This document shows, in pieces, positions 35,716-44,574 of a stretch of 64,000 bases of DNA. Made by a program: the position numbers and the translations under genes. Source of the DNA: Deltaproteobacteria bacterium (lineage in GTDB: Bacteria > Myxococcota_A > UBA9160 > UBA4427); assembly GCA_029261855.1 (NCBI GenBank), contig JAJDAN010000078.1:42634-106633 (forward strand), given 5' to 3'. How positions within the stretch are numbered: position 1 is the first letter of the stretch; each line of letters starts with the position of its first letter. The notes below the pieces were generated by a model. That model was not told where the DNA came from and ran no database searches. It saw nothing but the letters and a program-made list of their open reading frames with translations.

Positions 35716-37521
35716 ATGAACCAGGCGAGCGCAAGACGGATGGCTAGAGCATTGGCTCTGCTTGTCGCGGTCTCGCTGCCGGGTTGCGCGTCTCTTCCCA
35801 GCGATGGCCCCGGTGAATCCGGGCCTTCGTCCGAATCCTCTCTCGAAGCGCGAACGGCTTCGCCGGCTGCGGCGCGTCCCGACCGGCCGTCGGACTACGA
35901 CGTCCTCGTGGCCGAGCTGCTCGCCCTGGACGGTCGCTTCGAGGAGTCGCGCGACGCCTACGGGCGGGCCGCGCTGAAAGACCCGGGCGCGGCCCCGTTG
36001 CAGCGCAAGCTCGCCCGTCTCGCGCTCAAGCTCGACGACATCGACGCGGCCGTCGTCCACGCCGACCGGGCGCTCGCGCTCGACCCCTCCGACGAAGAGA
36101 CGCGGCTCTCGTTGGCTCGCATCCACCGGATCCGGATGGACGTACCGGCCGTCGAGGCCGTGCTGCTCGACGAGAACGGCGACCCCTTCAGCGCCCGGGC
36201 CGTGCTCCTGCTCTATCAGGTCTATCTCGAACGCTCCCGCTTGAGCGACGCGCTCGTGATCACACAGCGATTGGTGGAAGAGCAGCCCGACCTGCTCGAC
36301 GGCCACATGGCGCTCGCGACGGTGTTCGAGCACCTCGGGCGCAAGGACGCTGCCGTCCAGGTGCTTCGGGACGCGCTCGCCGCGCACCCGGACCGCCCGA
36401 TCCTGTACAGCCGTCTGGCGCGCATGCTGCGATCCATCCCGGATCGTCAGGCGGAGATCGACCTCTATCGCGAAGTGCTCGCCAAGCGTCCGGACCACTT
36501 CGGCACCCTCGTGTCCCTCGGCGAAGCGCAGATCGCCGTCAACGACCTCGACGGCGCCCTCGAAACCTACGAGCGGATCGTTGCCGCGCATCCCGACGAT
36601 CTGCAGGCGATCCGTCGCATGGCGTCGCTCGAGTTCGCGGCCGGGCGCTACGAGCAGGCCGCGGCCCGGCTCGAAGCCAGTTTCGAGCGCCACCCCGAGC
36701 ACTTCGAGCTGGCGTATTCGCTCGGGCAGGTCGTGCGCAACATGGGCGACCCGGAGCGTGCGATCGAGCTCTTCGCACGGGTGCCCGAGTATCACCCGGC
36801 GTACATCGAGTCCCGGCTGCAGCTGGCTTCCATCTACGAGGACCAGGAGGACTACGCCAACGCGCTCGTGGAGGTCCAGAAGCTGCGTGTGCTGCGGCCG
36901 AGTCGGGCCCTCGAGTTCCACACGGCCGAGTTGCTCACCCGCACCGAACACTTCGATGACGCGATCGCGCTACTCGAGGCGATGCGCGCGGAGAACCCGG
37001 AAGACGACGAGGTGCTCTATCAGCTCGGCGTCTGCTACGGAACGGCGAAGCGGATCGATGAGGCGCTCGAGTACATGCGTCTCACCCTCGAGAAGAACCC
37101 CGACAACCCGCATGCGCTGAACTACATCGGGTACACGTGGGCCGAGCGCGGCGAGAACCTCGACGAAGCGGAGCGCATGATCCTCCGCGCCCTCGACCAG
37201 CGACCCAACGACGGATACATCACCGACAGTCTGGCGTGGGTGTACTACATGCGCGCACAGTCGCTGATCGGATCTCCGGACGCCTCGGCCAGCCTGGCCT
37301 TCCTCGAACGGGCGCGTCAGAGTCTCTTCCAGGCCGCCGAGCTCACGGGTGGCGACCCGGTGATCTCCGAGCACCTGGGGGACGTGCACCTGGCCCTCGA
37401 CGAGCGTGAGCGCGCCTTCGAGTTCTACCAGGAAGCGGTGCGTCTCGAGCCCCGTGACGGCGAGCAACCGCAGCTTCTCGAGAAGCTGGACCGCCTTCAG
37501 CGCGAGCTCGGCTCGAGGTGA
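35716..37521 (+). CDS. Tetratricopeptide-repeat lipoprotein
   Basis: A 601-residue lipoprotein: signal peptide with lipobox LPGC (Cys about 24), a short disordered linker and then about 14 TPR-type helix pairs to the C-terminus (for example AVVHADRALALDPSDEE and ALEYMRLTLEKNPDNPHAL). TPR solenoids bind proteins. GAGGGA precedes the ATG. Its stop overlaps the next lipoprotein gene, a pairing reminiscent of outer-membrane biogenesis genes, so an envelope scaffold is likely; the partner is unknown. Confidence 0.85.
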   Translation: MNQASARRMARALALLVAVSLPGCASLPSDGPGESGPSSESSLEARTASPAAARPDRPSDYDVLVAELLALDGRFEESRDAYGRAALKDPGAAPLQRKLARLALKLDDIDAAVVHADRALALDPSDEETRLSLARIHRIRMDVPAVEAVLLDENGDPFSARAVLLLYQVYLERSRLSDALVITQRLVEEQPDLLDGHMALATVFEHLGRKDAAVQVLRDALAAHPDRPILYSRLARMLRSIPDRQAEIDLYREVLAKRPDHFGTLVSLGEAQIAVNDLDGALETYERIVAAHPDDLQAIRRMASLEFAAGRYEQAAARLEASFERHPEHFELAYSLGQVVRNMGDPERAIELFARVPEYHPAYIESRLQLASIYEDQEDYANALVEVQKLRVLRPSRALEFHTAELLTRTEHFDDAIALLEAMRAENPEDDEVLYQLGVCYGTAKRIDEALEYMRLTLEKNPDNPHALNYIGYTWAERGENLDEAERMILRALDQRPNDGYITDSLAWVYYMRAQSLIGSPDASASLAFLERARQSLFQAAELTGGDPVISEHLGDVHLALDERERAFEFYQEAVRLEPRDGEQPQLLEKLDRLQRELGSR

Positions 37522-38315
37522 ACCCGGTCCGCCCCCTCGCGGTCGCGCTCGCGACTGCGGCGTGCCTGCTCGCGAGCTGTGCGACCACTGGACGCATCGA
37601 TCGCGACCGGGACGAGGATGCGCTGGCCGTTCCCTTGCGTGATCCGCGCGTGGTGGCGCTGGCGGGCGCCCTCGAGGCCACCGCGGAAGACCGCCATTCC
37701 CTCGTGGGCGCCGCGCACCTGTCGCTGACCGCTCGCGACCTGCGCTTCAGCCGACCCCAGCGCATCGCCCTGCAGGAACCCGCGCACATGCGCGTGGAGA
37801 TCCTGGGGCTGTTCAACCAGGTGGCCGCCATCCTGACCACCAACGGGGCTCGCTACCAGCTCTACGAGCCCGGCTCCGCCGACATCCAGGAAGGGCCGGT
37901 GAGCGCGGCCCTGTTGTGGCAGGTCGCCCGTGTGGACCTCGAGCCCGCCGAGGCGGTGTCAGTGCTGCTCGGTGCGCCGTGGCAGTCCGGCGCGAAGCTC
38001 GAGGCGGCCCGCGAGCTTCCGGACGGAACACTGCTGCTGGCCTACCGGCGAGCGCACGACGGCGGACGACGCGTGTTCGAATTCGCGCCGCCGGCCTACC
38101 TGACCCGGGTTCGCGAACGCGCGGCAGACGATTCTCTCGTCTGGGAGGCCAGCTATGACGACTATCGCGATCTCGACGGTCGGGCGTTCGCGCACAGCAT
38201 CGAGATCGATTTTCCGCGAGTCGAGGCCAACGCGGACTTCCGCTTCGATTCGGCCGAGCTGAATCGCGAGTTGCCGGCAAGTGCGTTCGAGTTGGCGCGG
38301 AGCCGGGCGAACTAG
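37518..38315 (+). CDS. LolB-like/DUF4292-type lipoprotein
   Basis: A 265-residue lipoprotein with a signal peptide and lipobox LASC (Cys about 18). The mature part is beta-rich (GAAHLSLTARDLRFSRPQRIAL, MRVEILGLFNQVAAILTTNG) in the manner of LolA/LolB-fold proteins such as DUF4292. It may handle lipoproteins at the outer membrane, by analogy only. The GTG at 37518 overlaps the TPR lipoprotein stop. Confidence 0.7.
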   Translation: MNPVRPLAVALATAACLLASCATTGRIDRDRDEDALAVPLRDPRVVALAGALEATAEDRHSLVGAAHLSLTARDLRFSRPQRIALQEPAHMRVEILGLFNQVAAILTTNGARYQLYEPGSADIQEGPVSAALLWQVARVDLEPAEAVSVLLGAPWQSGAKLEAARELPDGTLLLAYRRAHDGGRRVFEFAPPAYLTRVRERAADDSLVWEASYDDYRDLDGRAFAHSIEIDFPRVEANADFRFDSAELNRELPASAFELARSRAN

Positions 38316-38341
38316 CGCTGATCCGTCATGCGGATCAGCGC
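38315..38341 (+). terminator. Hairpin overlapping the stop codon of the LolB-like gene
   Basis: GCGCTGATCCG (38315-38325), a 5-nt loop TCATG and the perfect complement (38331-38341). The 11-bp stem begins at the last base of the stop codon. No T run follows. Confidence 0.65.
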
Positions 38342-38518
38342 GCGACCCCAATCCGCGCCCGGAATCGCGCGACACTCCGTCTCGCGCGGCGATCTGGCTC
38401 TTGCCACTCGAGTTCACCGGTGTCAGGTTGTCGCGCTCTCGACGACGCAAAGGTCGTCAGACCGCAGCTAGGTTTCTTTCGACCGCGTCTCGGCGGACCC
38501 CCGGCCAGCCGCCTGTCC

Positions 38519-38827
38519 TCAGCCGCCCAGGCGCGCGAACACCGCGTCGGGGCTGCTGTCGTCGCGGACCTCGTCGAAGCCGGCGGCGTCGATCTGGGTG
38601 CTGAGCTTCGTGCAGATTCCGGCTTCGTCGGCGATGCCGCGGGCTGCGAGCTCGGCCGGGAGCACCGAACGCAGGACGACCTTCATCTGGTCGCACGTGA
38701 CGGTGCGGGCGTCGAGTCCGGCCTGCTTGAGGGCCAGGCGAATGGTTCCGCGGGCCTCGAGACGGTCGAGGGAGCTTTCCTGCTCGAGAGCGTCGGCGAG
38801 GAAGGTGAAGACTCCGTTGTCCGCCAT
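38519..38827 (-). CDS. Small hypothetical protein
   Basis: A 102-residue predicted cytoplasmic protein (MADNGVFTFLADALEQESSLDRLE...), mainly helical, no signal peptide and no motif I recognise. TIRLALKQAGLD and LRSVLPAELAARGI suggest two helix-turn units. The ATG at 38827 lies 2 nt after the stop of the upstream membrane-protein gene, so the two are cotranscribed. A longer frame to 39310 is shadow of that gene. Confidence 0.6.
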   Translation of the reverse strand: MADNGVFTFLADALEQESSLDRLEARGTIRLALKQAGLDARTVTCDQMKVVLRSVLPAELAARGIADEAGICTKLSTQIDAAGFDEVRDDSSPDAVFARLGG

Positions 38828-38829
38828 GA

Positions 38830-39576
38830 CTAGGCCTCCGCCCGGGCGCGGACCCAGCGCGTGTAGGCAGTCGGCGGGAAGAACGCGAGCGCGAGCAGGC
38901 ATGCGATCGTCAGCCCGAGGCTGCCGACCACGGCCGATGAGACGGCGGTCGCGTCGAACCACTGCGACATCCAGGGCGTCGCCAGCCCATAGCTGTATTG
39001 CGTCACCACGATCGCCGAACCGCTCGCCCACAGGCCGATCCGGTTCGCCACCACGGGGTCGGCCAGGCCGAGCCGCATGCGGCGGCGCAGCATGGCGTAG
39101 TAGTGCAGACCCGAGACTGCGTTGAGGAGATGCGGCAGCAACTGGACTGCCAGCGAACGGAGATAGCCCGGATGGGCGCTTCGGTCGCTGCGGGACAGGC
39201 TCAGCAGGTCGATGGATGCGGCTCGGTCGACGAACGAGACGAACAGCAACGCGCTGACCGCGAACACCACGTAGGGAGCCCATTTCTGAGCGCGGTGATA
39301 GACGATGCACCAGGTGAGCGTCATCGCGAAGCAGCTGAGGTACAGCGCGAGGTTGGCCGCGATCGTGAGCCGCAGGGCGAGGGCTGGCGAGCTGGCCGAG
39401 GCCAGGGCGCCGGCGATGCTGACCGGGTAGCCGATCGCGCCGCCGACCAGCAGGGCGACTCCGATCAGCAGCTCCGGCGATTCACCGGTGCGACTGGCGA
39501 GTCGCAGCATGCGCACTGCGACCACCAGGGCGGTCGAGCAGTACGCGGCGACGCAAGCGAGTCCGAACAGCTCCAT
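38830..39576 (-). CDS. Seven-segment integral membrane protein of unknown function
   Basis: A 248-residue protein with about seven hydrophobic helices and short loops; I do not recognise the family. The start at 39576 (MELFGLACVAAYC) is preferred over 39606 because GGAGG lies 4 nt upstream. It is the first of two minus-strand genes and diverges from the TonB receptor gene. Nothing visible shows a substrate. Confidence 0.65.
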   Translation of the reverse strand: MELFGLACVAAYCSTALVVAVRMLRLASRTGESPELLIGVALLVGGAIGYPVSIAGALASASSPALALRLTIAANLALYLSCFAMTLTWCIVYHRAQKWAPYVVFAVSALLFVSFVDRAASIDLLSLSRSDRSAHPGYLRSLAVQLLPHLLNAVSGLHYYAMLRRRMRLGLADPVVANRIGLWASGSAIVVTQYSYGLATPWMSQWFDATAVSSAVVGSLGLTIACLLALAFFPPTAYTRWVRARAEA

Positions 39577-39829
39577 GGCACCTCCAGCTGGGGGGCGCTT
39601 CGGCACACACCCTGAAGCTCCTTTAGTGGATTGAGTGCGTGGATCGAGTGGATTGCGGTCTTTTGTTTTCGTGATCAGGGGAAACTCCTAGGGCCCGCGG
39701 TCGATATGCCCGTTCCTGTCATGTCGGCCTTCGGTTGCGGCGGCCCCCTGCCGATATCGCAGAGCGCAATGTCCGCGCAGACCCTTGCCCGCTTGGTGGA
39801 ATCGGGGAACGCGTCGGACCGGAGGGGAA

Positions 39830-41854
39830 ATGCAGCGCAGCACCTGGGCGTCCCGAAGCGGGACGCGGCCCACGTCCCAACTCGTTCTCGGCTGTCTGCT
39901 GGCCCTGGTGCTGTCCGTTGGGCTGGCGCCGGGTCTGGCCCTCGCGGAGAAGGCCGAGGAAGCCGACCTGGCGGATCTCGACATCGAGGACCTCTTCGAT
40001 CTCGAGGTCACTTCGCTCTCGAAGAAAGCCCAGCGCTTCACGGAAGCGGCGGCGGCCATCTACGTCGTCAGTGGCGATGACATCCGCCGCTCGGGCATGC
40101 GCTCGATTCCCGAGGCCCTTCGACTCGTGCCGGGTCTCCAGGTCGCGCGGTTGTCCGGTAATCGCTGGGCGATCAGCGCCCGCGGCTTCGGCAGCCTGTT
40201 TTCCGACAAGCTCCTCGTCCTGATCGACGGACGCAGCGTCTACACGCCACTCTTCGCGGGTGTCTACTGGGACACGGTCGACACCTTGATCGAGGACATC
40301 GACCGGATCGAGGTGATTCGCGGACCGGGCGGAACGCTGTGGGGCGCGAACGCGGTAAACGGCGTCATCAACATCGTGACGAAGAACGCCAAGGACACCC
40401 AGGGAGCACTCGTGACGGGTGGTGCCGGCAACGTCGACCGCTACGGTGCGGGGCGCTTTGGCGGGAAGATCGGCGAGGACCTCTCGTACCGCGGATATGC
40501 GAAGTACTACAACAACGCCAAGTTCAAGGGCGAGGACGGCGTTCGCGCCCACGACCAGACCGAACAGGGGCGCGGTGGCTTCCGGGTCGACTGGGCGCCC
40601 AACGACGAGAACCATCTCACCGTCGAAGGCGATCTCTACAAGGGACATTCGGACGCGACCGTCGACACCGCGTTCGGGCTCGTTCCTGGCTTCGAGACCC
40701 GGACCGACACCGAGGTCAAGGGAGCGCACATCCTCGGACGCTTCTCGCACGTCTTCAGCGATGGCAACGACGCTGCCTTCCAGGCGTATTTCGACCGCAC
40801 CGAGCGGGACGACGTCATGTGGGAGGAATGGCGGAACACCGTCGACCTCGACTTCCAGCACCGCTTCCCGGTTCCCATCGGGGTCCCCAGCGAGATCATG
40901 TGGGGGCTCGCGTACCGCTACACCGAGGACGACGTCGACGAGGGCGTCGCGACCTTCGACCCCGACCACCGGGACGAGAACCTCTACACCGGCTTCCTGC
41001 AGGCGGAGGTGATGCTCTTCGAGGACGTCCTGCGGCTGACCGCGGGCACCAAGGCCGAGCACAACGACCACACCGGCTGGGAGTTCCAGCCCACCGCCCG
41101 CGCCGCAGTGATCCCCAGCGCGACCCAGACCATCTGGGCGTCGTGGACCCGCGCGGTGCGGACGCCCGCCCGCTCGAACGACGACCTGCGGGTCAACGCG
41201 GTCGGCCCAATCCCCACGCCGGACGGCATCCGAGGCAACCCGGATTCCAAGTCCGAGCGGGTCTACGCCTACGAGGCCGGCTACCGCATCCAGCCGATCG
41301 AGACGGTGTCGCTCGACGTGTCCGCCTACTACAACGACTACGACAAGCTGCAGACTCTCGAGGTGATCGCCCTCGCGCCGATCCCGGACATCGAGTTCGA
41401 CAACAAGATGTCCGGTCAGGGTTGGGGCGTGGAGGTCTACGGCAGCTGGCGACCTCTCGCCTGGTGGAAGCTGCAGGCCTGGTACACCTACGCCGAGCTG
41501 AAGCTCGATCTCGACAACGACTCCCTGGCCCAGCCGCTGATTCCGCTGGGCAGCGAGGCCGTCGAGGACGGTGTGCCGAGCAACAGCTTCCAGATCCGAA
41601 GCAGCTTCGATCTGCCCTACGACACCCAGTTCGATGCGGCGCTGTGGTGGGTCGACAAGGTCAAGGCCCTCAACGTCGGGTCCTACGAGCGACTCGACTT
41701 CCGGCTGGGCTGGAAGCCCATCGAGTCCGTCGAACTCGCCTTCGTTGCCCAGAACGTCAGCCGGGGCAAGCACAAGGAATGGGCCCACGAGTTTGGCTAC
41801 CAGGGAACCCAGATCCCGCGAACCTTCTACGGAGCGGTCACGTGGACGTACTGA
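39830..41854 (+). CDS. TonB-dependent outer-membrane receptor
   Basis: A 674-residue receptor: signal peptide (about 1-40), plug domain (about 65-185: AIYVVSGDDIRRSG, SIPEALRLVPG, RVEVIRGP-like IEVIRGPGGTLWGANAVNGVINIVT) and a 22-strand-type barrel ending in the aromatic C-terminus YGAVTWTY. The plug is the type often paired with YfiR genes. The ATG at 39830 has GGAGGGG directly upstream; the longer start at 39785 has no ribosome site. The ligand cannot be read; I see no cobalamin riboswitch in the leader. The next gene overlaps its 3' end. Confidence 0.92.
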   Translation: MQRSTWASRSGTRPTSQLVLGCLLALVLSVGLAPGLALAEKAEEADLADLDIEDLFDLEVTSLSKKAQRFTEAAAAIYVVSGDDIRRSGMRSIPEALRLVPGLQVARLSGNRWAISARGFGSLFSDKLLVLIDGRSVYTPLFAGVYWDTVDTLIEDIDRIEVIRGPGGTLWGANAVNGVINIVTKNAKDTQGALVTGGAGNVDRYGAGRFGGKIGEDLSYRGYAKYYNNAKFKGEDGVRAHDQTEQGRGGFRVDWAPNDENHLTVEGDLYKGHSDATVDTAFGLVPGFETRTDTEVKGAHILGRFSHVFSDGNDAAFQAYFDRTERDDVMWEEWRNTVDLDFQHRFPVPIGVPSEIMWGLAYRYTEDDVDEGVATFDPDHRDENLYTGFLQAEVMLFEDVLRLTAGTKAEHNDHTGWEFQPTARAAVIPSATQTIWASWTRAVRTPARSNDDLRVNAVGPIPTPDGIRGNPDSKSERVYAYEAGYRIQPIETVSLDVSAYYNDYDKLQTLEVIALAPIPDIEFDNKMSGQGWGVEVYGSWRPLAWWKLQAWYTYAELKLDLDNDSLAQPLIPLGSEAVEDGVPSNSFQIRSSFDLPYDTQFDAALWWVDKVKALNVGSYERLDFRLGWKPIESVELAFVAQNVSRGKHKEWAHEFGYQGTQIPRTFYGAVTWTY

Positions 41855-42417
41855 GGTCGGTGAAGTCGGTGAAGCGGGCACAGTGGGCGTCGCGGAATGA
41901 GAGCAGGGCGATCGCGGGCGGCTTGGGGTTCGCCCTCGCGCTCCTGGTCGCTGCGGCAGCCTGGGGCGCACCCTCCGAGAGCGATGTCAAAGCCGCGTAT
42001 CTCTACAACTTCGCGCGCTACGTCACCTGGCCGGCGAGCGCCTTCGACTCGCCTGACGAGCCGATCCGGATCTGCGTCGTCGGGGACGACGCCTTCCGCG
42101 GCCTGCTCGAGGACGTCGTTTCCGACAAGCGCGTGGGCGACCGGCCGGTGAGTGCCGAGGCGCGCGCAAGCGCCGGTGATGCCAGGGGTTGTCACATCCT
42201 GTTCGTGGGAGCGGCTCGCGCCGGCGCCGTCGCCGGCCTGTCGGGCCAGAGCGTCTTCACCGTGTCCGACAGCGAGGGCTTCGCGTCGGGTGGTGGCATC
42301 GCGAACTTCGTGCTCGTGGGGAACAAGGTTCGTTTCGAGATCAACACGAACGCGGTAGAGAAGGCGGGACTCCAGGTGAGCTCCCGGCTCCTCCGCGTGG
42401 CGCAGATCGTCGAGTGA
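41842..42417 (+). CDS. YfiR/DUF4154-family periplasmic protein
   Basis: A 191-residue exported protein: signal peptide (about 1-43, ending AWGA), then a YfiR domain with VKAAYLYNFARYVTWP, IRICVVGDD, CHILFVG and the terminal ANFVLVGNKVRFEIN and AGLQVSSRLLRVA blocks. YfiR in Pseudomonas represses the diguanylate cyclase YfiN through its periplasmic CHASE8 domain. Here the next gene has such a domain but an MCP output. The start is uncertain: GTG 41842 (GGAG 7 nt upstream) overlaps the receptor by 13 bp; GTGs at 41860 and 41869 are alternatives. Confidence 0.85.
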   Translation: MDVLRSVKSVKRAQWASRNESRAIAGGLGFALALLVAAAAWGAPSESDVKAAYLYNFARYVTWPASAFDSPDEPIRICVVGDDAFRGLLEDVVSDKRVGDRPVSAEARASAGDARGCHILFVGAARAGAVAGLSGQSVFTVSDSEGFASGGGIANFVLVGNKVRFEINTNAVEKAGLQVSSRLLRVAQIVE

Positions 42418-42457
42418 GTCGAGTGACTAGAGTCAGTCGAGTGAGCGGGAGCCGTTG

Positions 42458-44500
42458 ATGAGCGCGATCGAATCCAGTCGAACCTCGATCCAGCGGCGAT
42501 TGATGGTGGGCTTCATGCTCACCACGGGCGCCGTCCTGGTCCTCACCTCTGCCGCGTTCTTCGGCACCCAGTACCAGCGCTTCCGCGACGAGATGGTCGG
42601 GAACCTGACGACTCTCTCGCGCGTGATCGGCGGCAACACGGTGGCTTCCCTGCGCTTCGACGACGCCGTGACCGCGGAAGAGACCCTGGCCGCCCTGGAG
42701 GCGGAGCCGCACGTGCTGGCTGCGGTGGTCTACGACGCGTCGGGCCGTCCCTTCGCCAGCTACTCGCGGCGCGACGCGGGCGGCTTCGAGATCCCCGAGT
42801 TGCCCCCACTCGGGAGCCGCTTCGAAGGGCCCCACCTCGATCTCGCGGAAGATCTCGTCGACGACGGCGAACGCCTCGGCACCGTCTTCATCCGCTCGGA
42901 TACCGGTCGTCTGACCGAGTTCGTCCAGGTCTTCGGGTTGATCGTGTTGTTCGTCTCTGCGGGCGCTTTGGGCGTTTCGTGGCTGGGCGCGCGTCGCCTG
43001 CGAGCCCAGATCGCAGAGCCGCTCTCGGAGCTCGTCGAGGTCGCGGCGCGTCTGGCCGAGGGCGATCTCTCGATCCAGGTCCGGGTAGACCGGGATGACG
43101 AGACCGGCGCACTCGCCAGCGCCTTCAACGCCATGGCCAGCAGCCTGCGAAGTCTGGTGGGAGAGGTCGGTCGCAACACCGGGTCGGTGATGGAGGCCGC
43201 ATCGGCCCTGGACGAGTCGAGCCGGGCGATGCAGTCGGAAGCCGAACGTCAGGAGCAGGCTGTCGAGGGGGCAGCCGAGTCGATCGAGCGGATCACGGCG
43301 TCGTTGCGCGGCGTCGGCAGCAACGTCGAGTCGCTGTCGGTGACGGCGGTGGAGACCTCGTCCGCAGCAATGCAGATGAGCACTTCAGTGGCCGAGACCT
43401 CCAATCACGTCGATCAGCTTTCCGAGACCATCGACACCGTGGCCTCGTCGGTGGTCGAGATGACCAATGCCATCCGGGAGATCGCGCACAGCGCCGACAC
43501 CCTGAACTCATCGACGGAGACCACTGCCGGGTCGCTGCAAGAGCTCGTGGCATCGGTCGAGCAGGTCGAGACCAACGCTCAGGAAAGTCACGAGCTGTCG
43601 GAGAAGGCGTCGAGCGCTGCCGAGAGAGGAGTCGAGAGCGTTCGTGAGACGCTCGGCGGCATGAAGGAGATCCAGCACTCCTTCGAGGGCATCCAGGGCG
43701 TGATCGGCAGCCTGAACGACAAGAGCGCCTCCATCGGTGAGGTCGTCAAGGTCATCCAGGGCGTCGTCGAGCAGACGAACCTGCTGGCACTGAACGCCGC
43801 GATCATCTCGGCCCAGGCCGGGACCCACGGCCGTGCCTTTGGCGTCGTCGCGGAAGAAGTGAAGAGCCTCGCGGAAACCACGGCGGCCTCCACCCAGGAG
43901 ATCGCGGCGCTGATCGAGTCGGTCCAGGAAGGGGTCTCCGCGGCGGTGCACGCGATGGCCCAGGGGTCCGAGCGCGTCGATCGCGGCGTCGCGCTTTCGA
44001 ACGAGGCGGCTTCGATCCTTCAGGCCATCGGCGAGAGCTCGCTCGAGTCGACCCGGCGCGTGCGGGAGATCGTCGAAGCGACGACGGCCCAGGCCCGCGG
44101 TCTCGGTCGGGTCGACGACGAGATGAAGCGGGTGCGGGAAGTCGCCCTCCAGGTCAACCGCGCGACGCACGAGCAGGATTCCACAGGCCGGGAGATCGCC
44201 CGGGGTGTCGAGCAGATGCGCAACTACAGCCAGCACGTCCAGCAGGCATCCCAAGAACAGCGTCGCGAGAGCAGTCTCATCACGAAGTCCATCGAGACGG
44301 TGGCGCAGAAGGTGAAGGAGATCCTCGCGGCCACCAACGACCAGAGCAAGCAGGCAGACCAGATCCTCGAAGCGCTGCAGGTCTTCCGCGAGGTGACGGT
44401 GCGCAGCACCCAACGCGCCGAGGAGACGCGGAGCACCGTTCAGGAGCTGTCCGCCCAGGCGGGGAGTCTCGACCAGGAGGTCGGGCGCTTCCGGCTCTAG
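42458..44500 (+). CDS. CHASE8-HAMP methyl-accepting chemotaxis transducer
   Basis: A 680-residue membrane transducer: TM1 (about 15-35), periplasmic CHASE8-like sensor (about 40-145, NTVASLRFDDAVTAEETLAAL), TM2 (about 152-175), HAMP (about 175-230) and MCP signalling domain (about 290-640). The hairpin tip reads EQTNLLALNAAIISAQAG (about 437-455), where most MCPs have IEAARAG. There is no C-terminal CheR-docking pentapeptide. A start at ATG 42458 has GGGAG 6 nt upstream. It lies 40 nt after the YfiR gene, so YfiR may gate it. No che genes are in the window. Confidence 0.9.
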   Translation: MSAIESSRTSIQRRLMVGFMLTTGAVLVLTSAAFFGTQYQRFRDEMVGNLTTLSRVIGGNTVASLRFDDAVTAEETLAALEAEPHVLAAVVYDASGRPFASYSRRDAGGFEIPELPPLGSRFEGPHLDLAEDLVDDGERLGTVFIRSDTGRLTEFVQVFGLIVLFVSAGALGVSWLGARRLRAQIAEPLSELVEVAARLAEGDLSIQVRVDRDDETGALASAFNAMASSLRSLVGEVGRNTGSVMEAASALDESSRAMQSEAERQEQAVEGAAESIERITASLRGVGSNVESLSVTAVETSSAAMQMSTSVAETSNHVDQLSETIDTVASSVVEMTNAIREIAHSADTLNSSTETTAGSLQELVASVEQVETNAQESHELSEKASSAAERGVESVRETLGGMKEIQHSFEGIQGVIGSLNDKSASIGEVVKVIQGVVEQTNLLALNAAIISAQAGTHGRAFGVVAEEVKSLAETTAASTQEIAALIESVQEGVSAAVHAMAQGSERVDRGVALSNEAASILQAIGESSLESTRRVREIVEATTAQARGLGRVDDEMKRVREVALQVNRATHEQDSTGREIARGVEQMRNYSQHVQQASQEQRRESSLITKSIETVAQKVKEILAATNDQSKQADQILEALQVFREVTVRSTQRAEETRSTVQELSAQAGSLDQEVGRFRL

Positions 44501-44574
44501 CGCCATCCAGGCGCAAGCTTCCGTGCCATACTCCGGTTTCCCGCCGGGCTGAAGGGCGGGTCGGAGGAAGAGGC

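Noticed and set aside
39577..39829. A riboswitch, such as a cobalamin or c-di-GMP element, upstream of the TonB receptor.
   Set aside because: I could not find a B12-box or the conserved c-di-GMP aptamer core; only loose inverted repeats are present.
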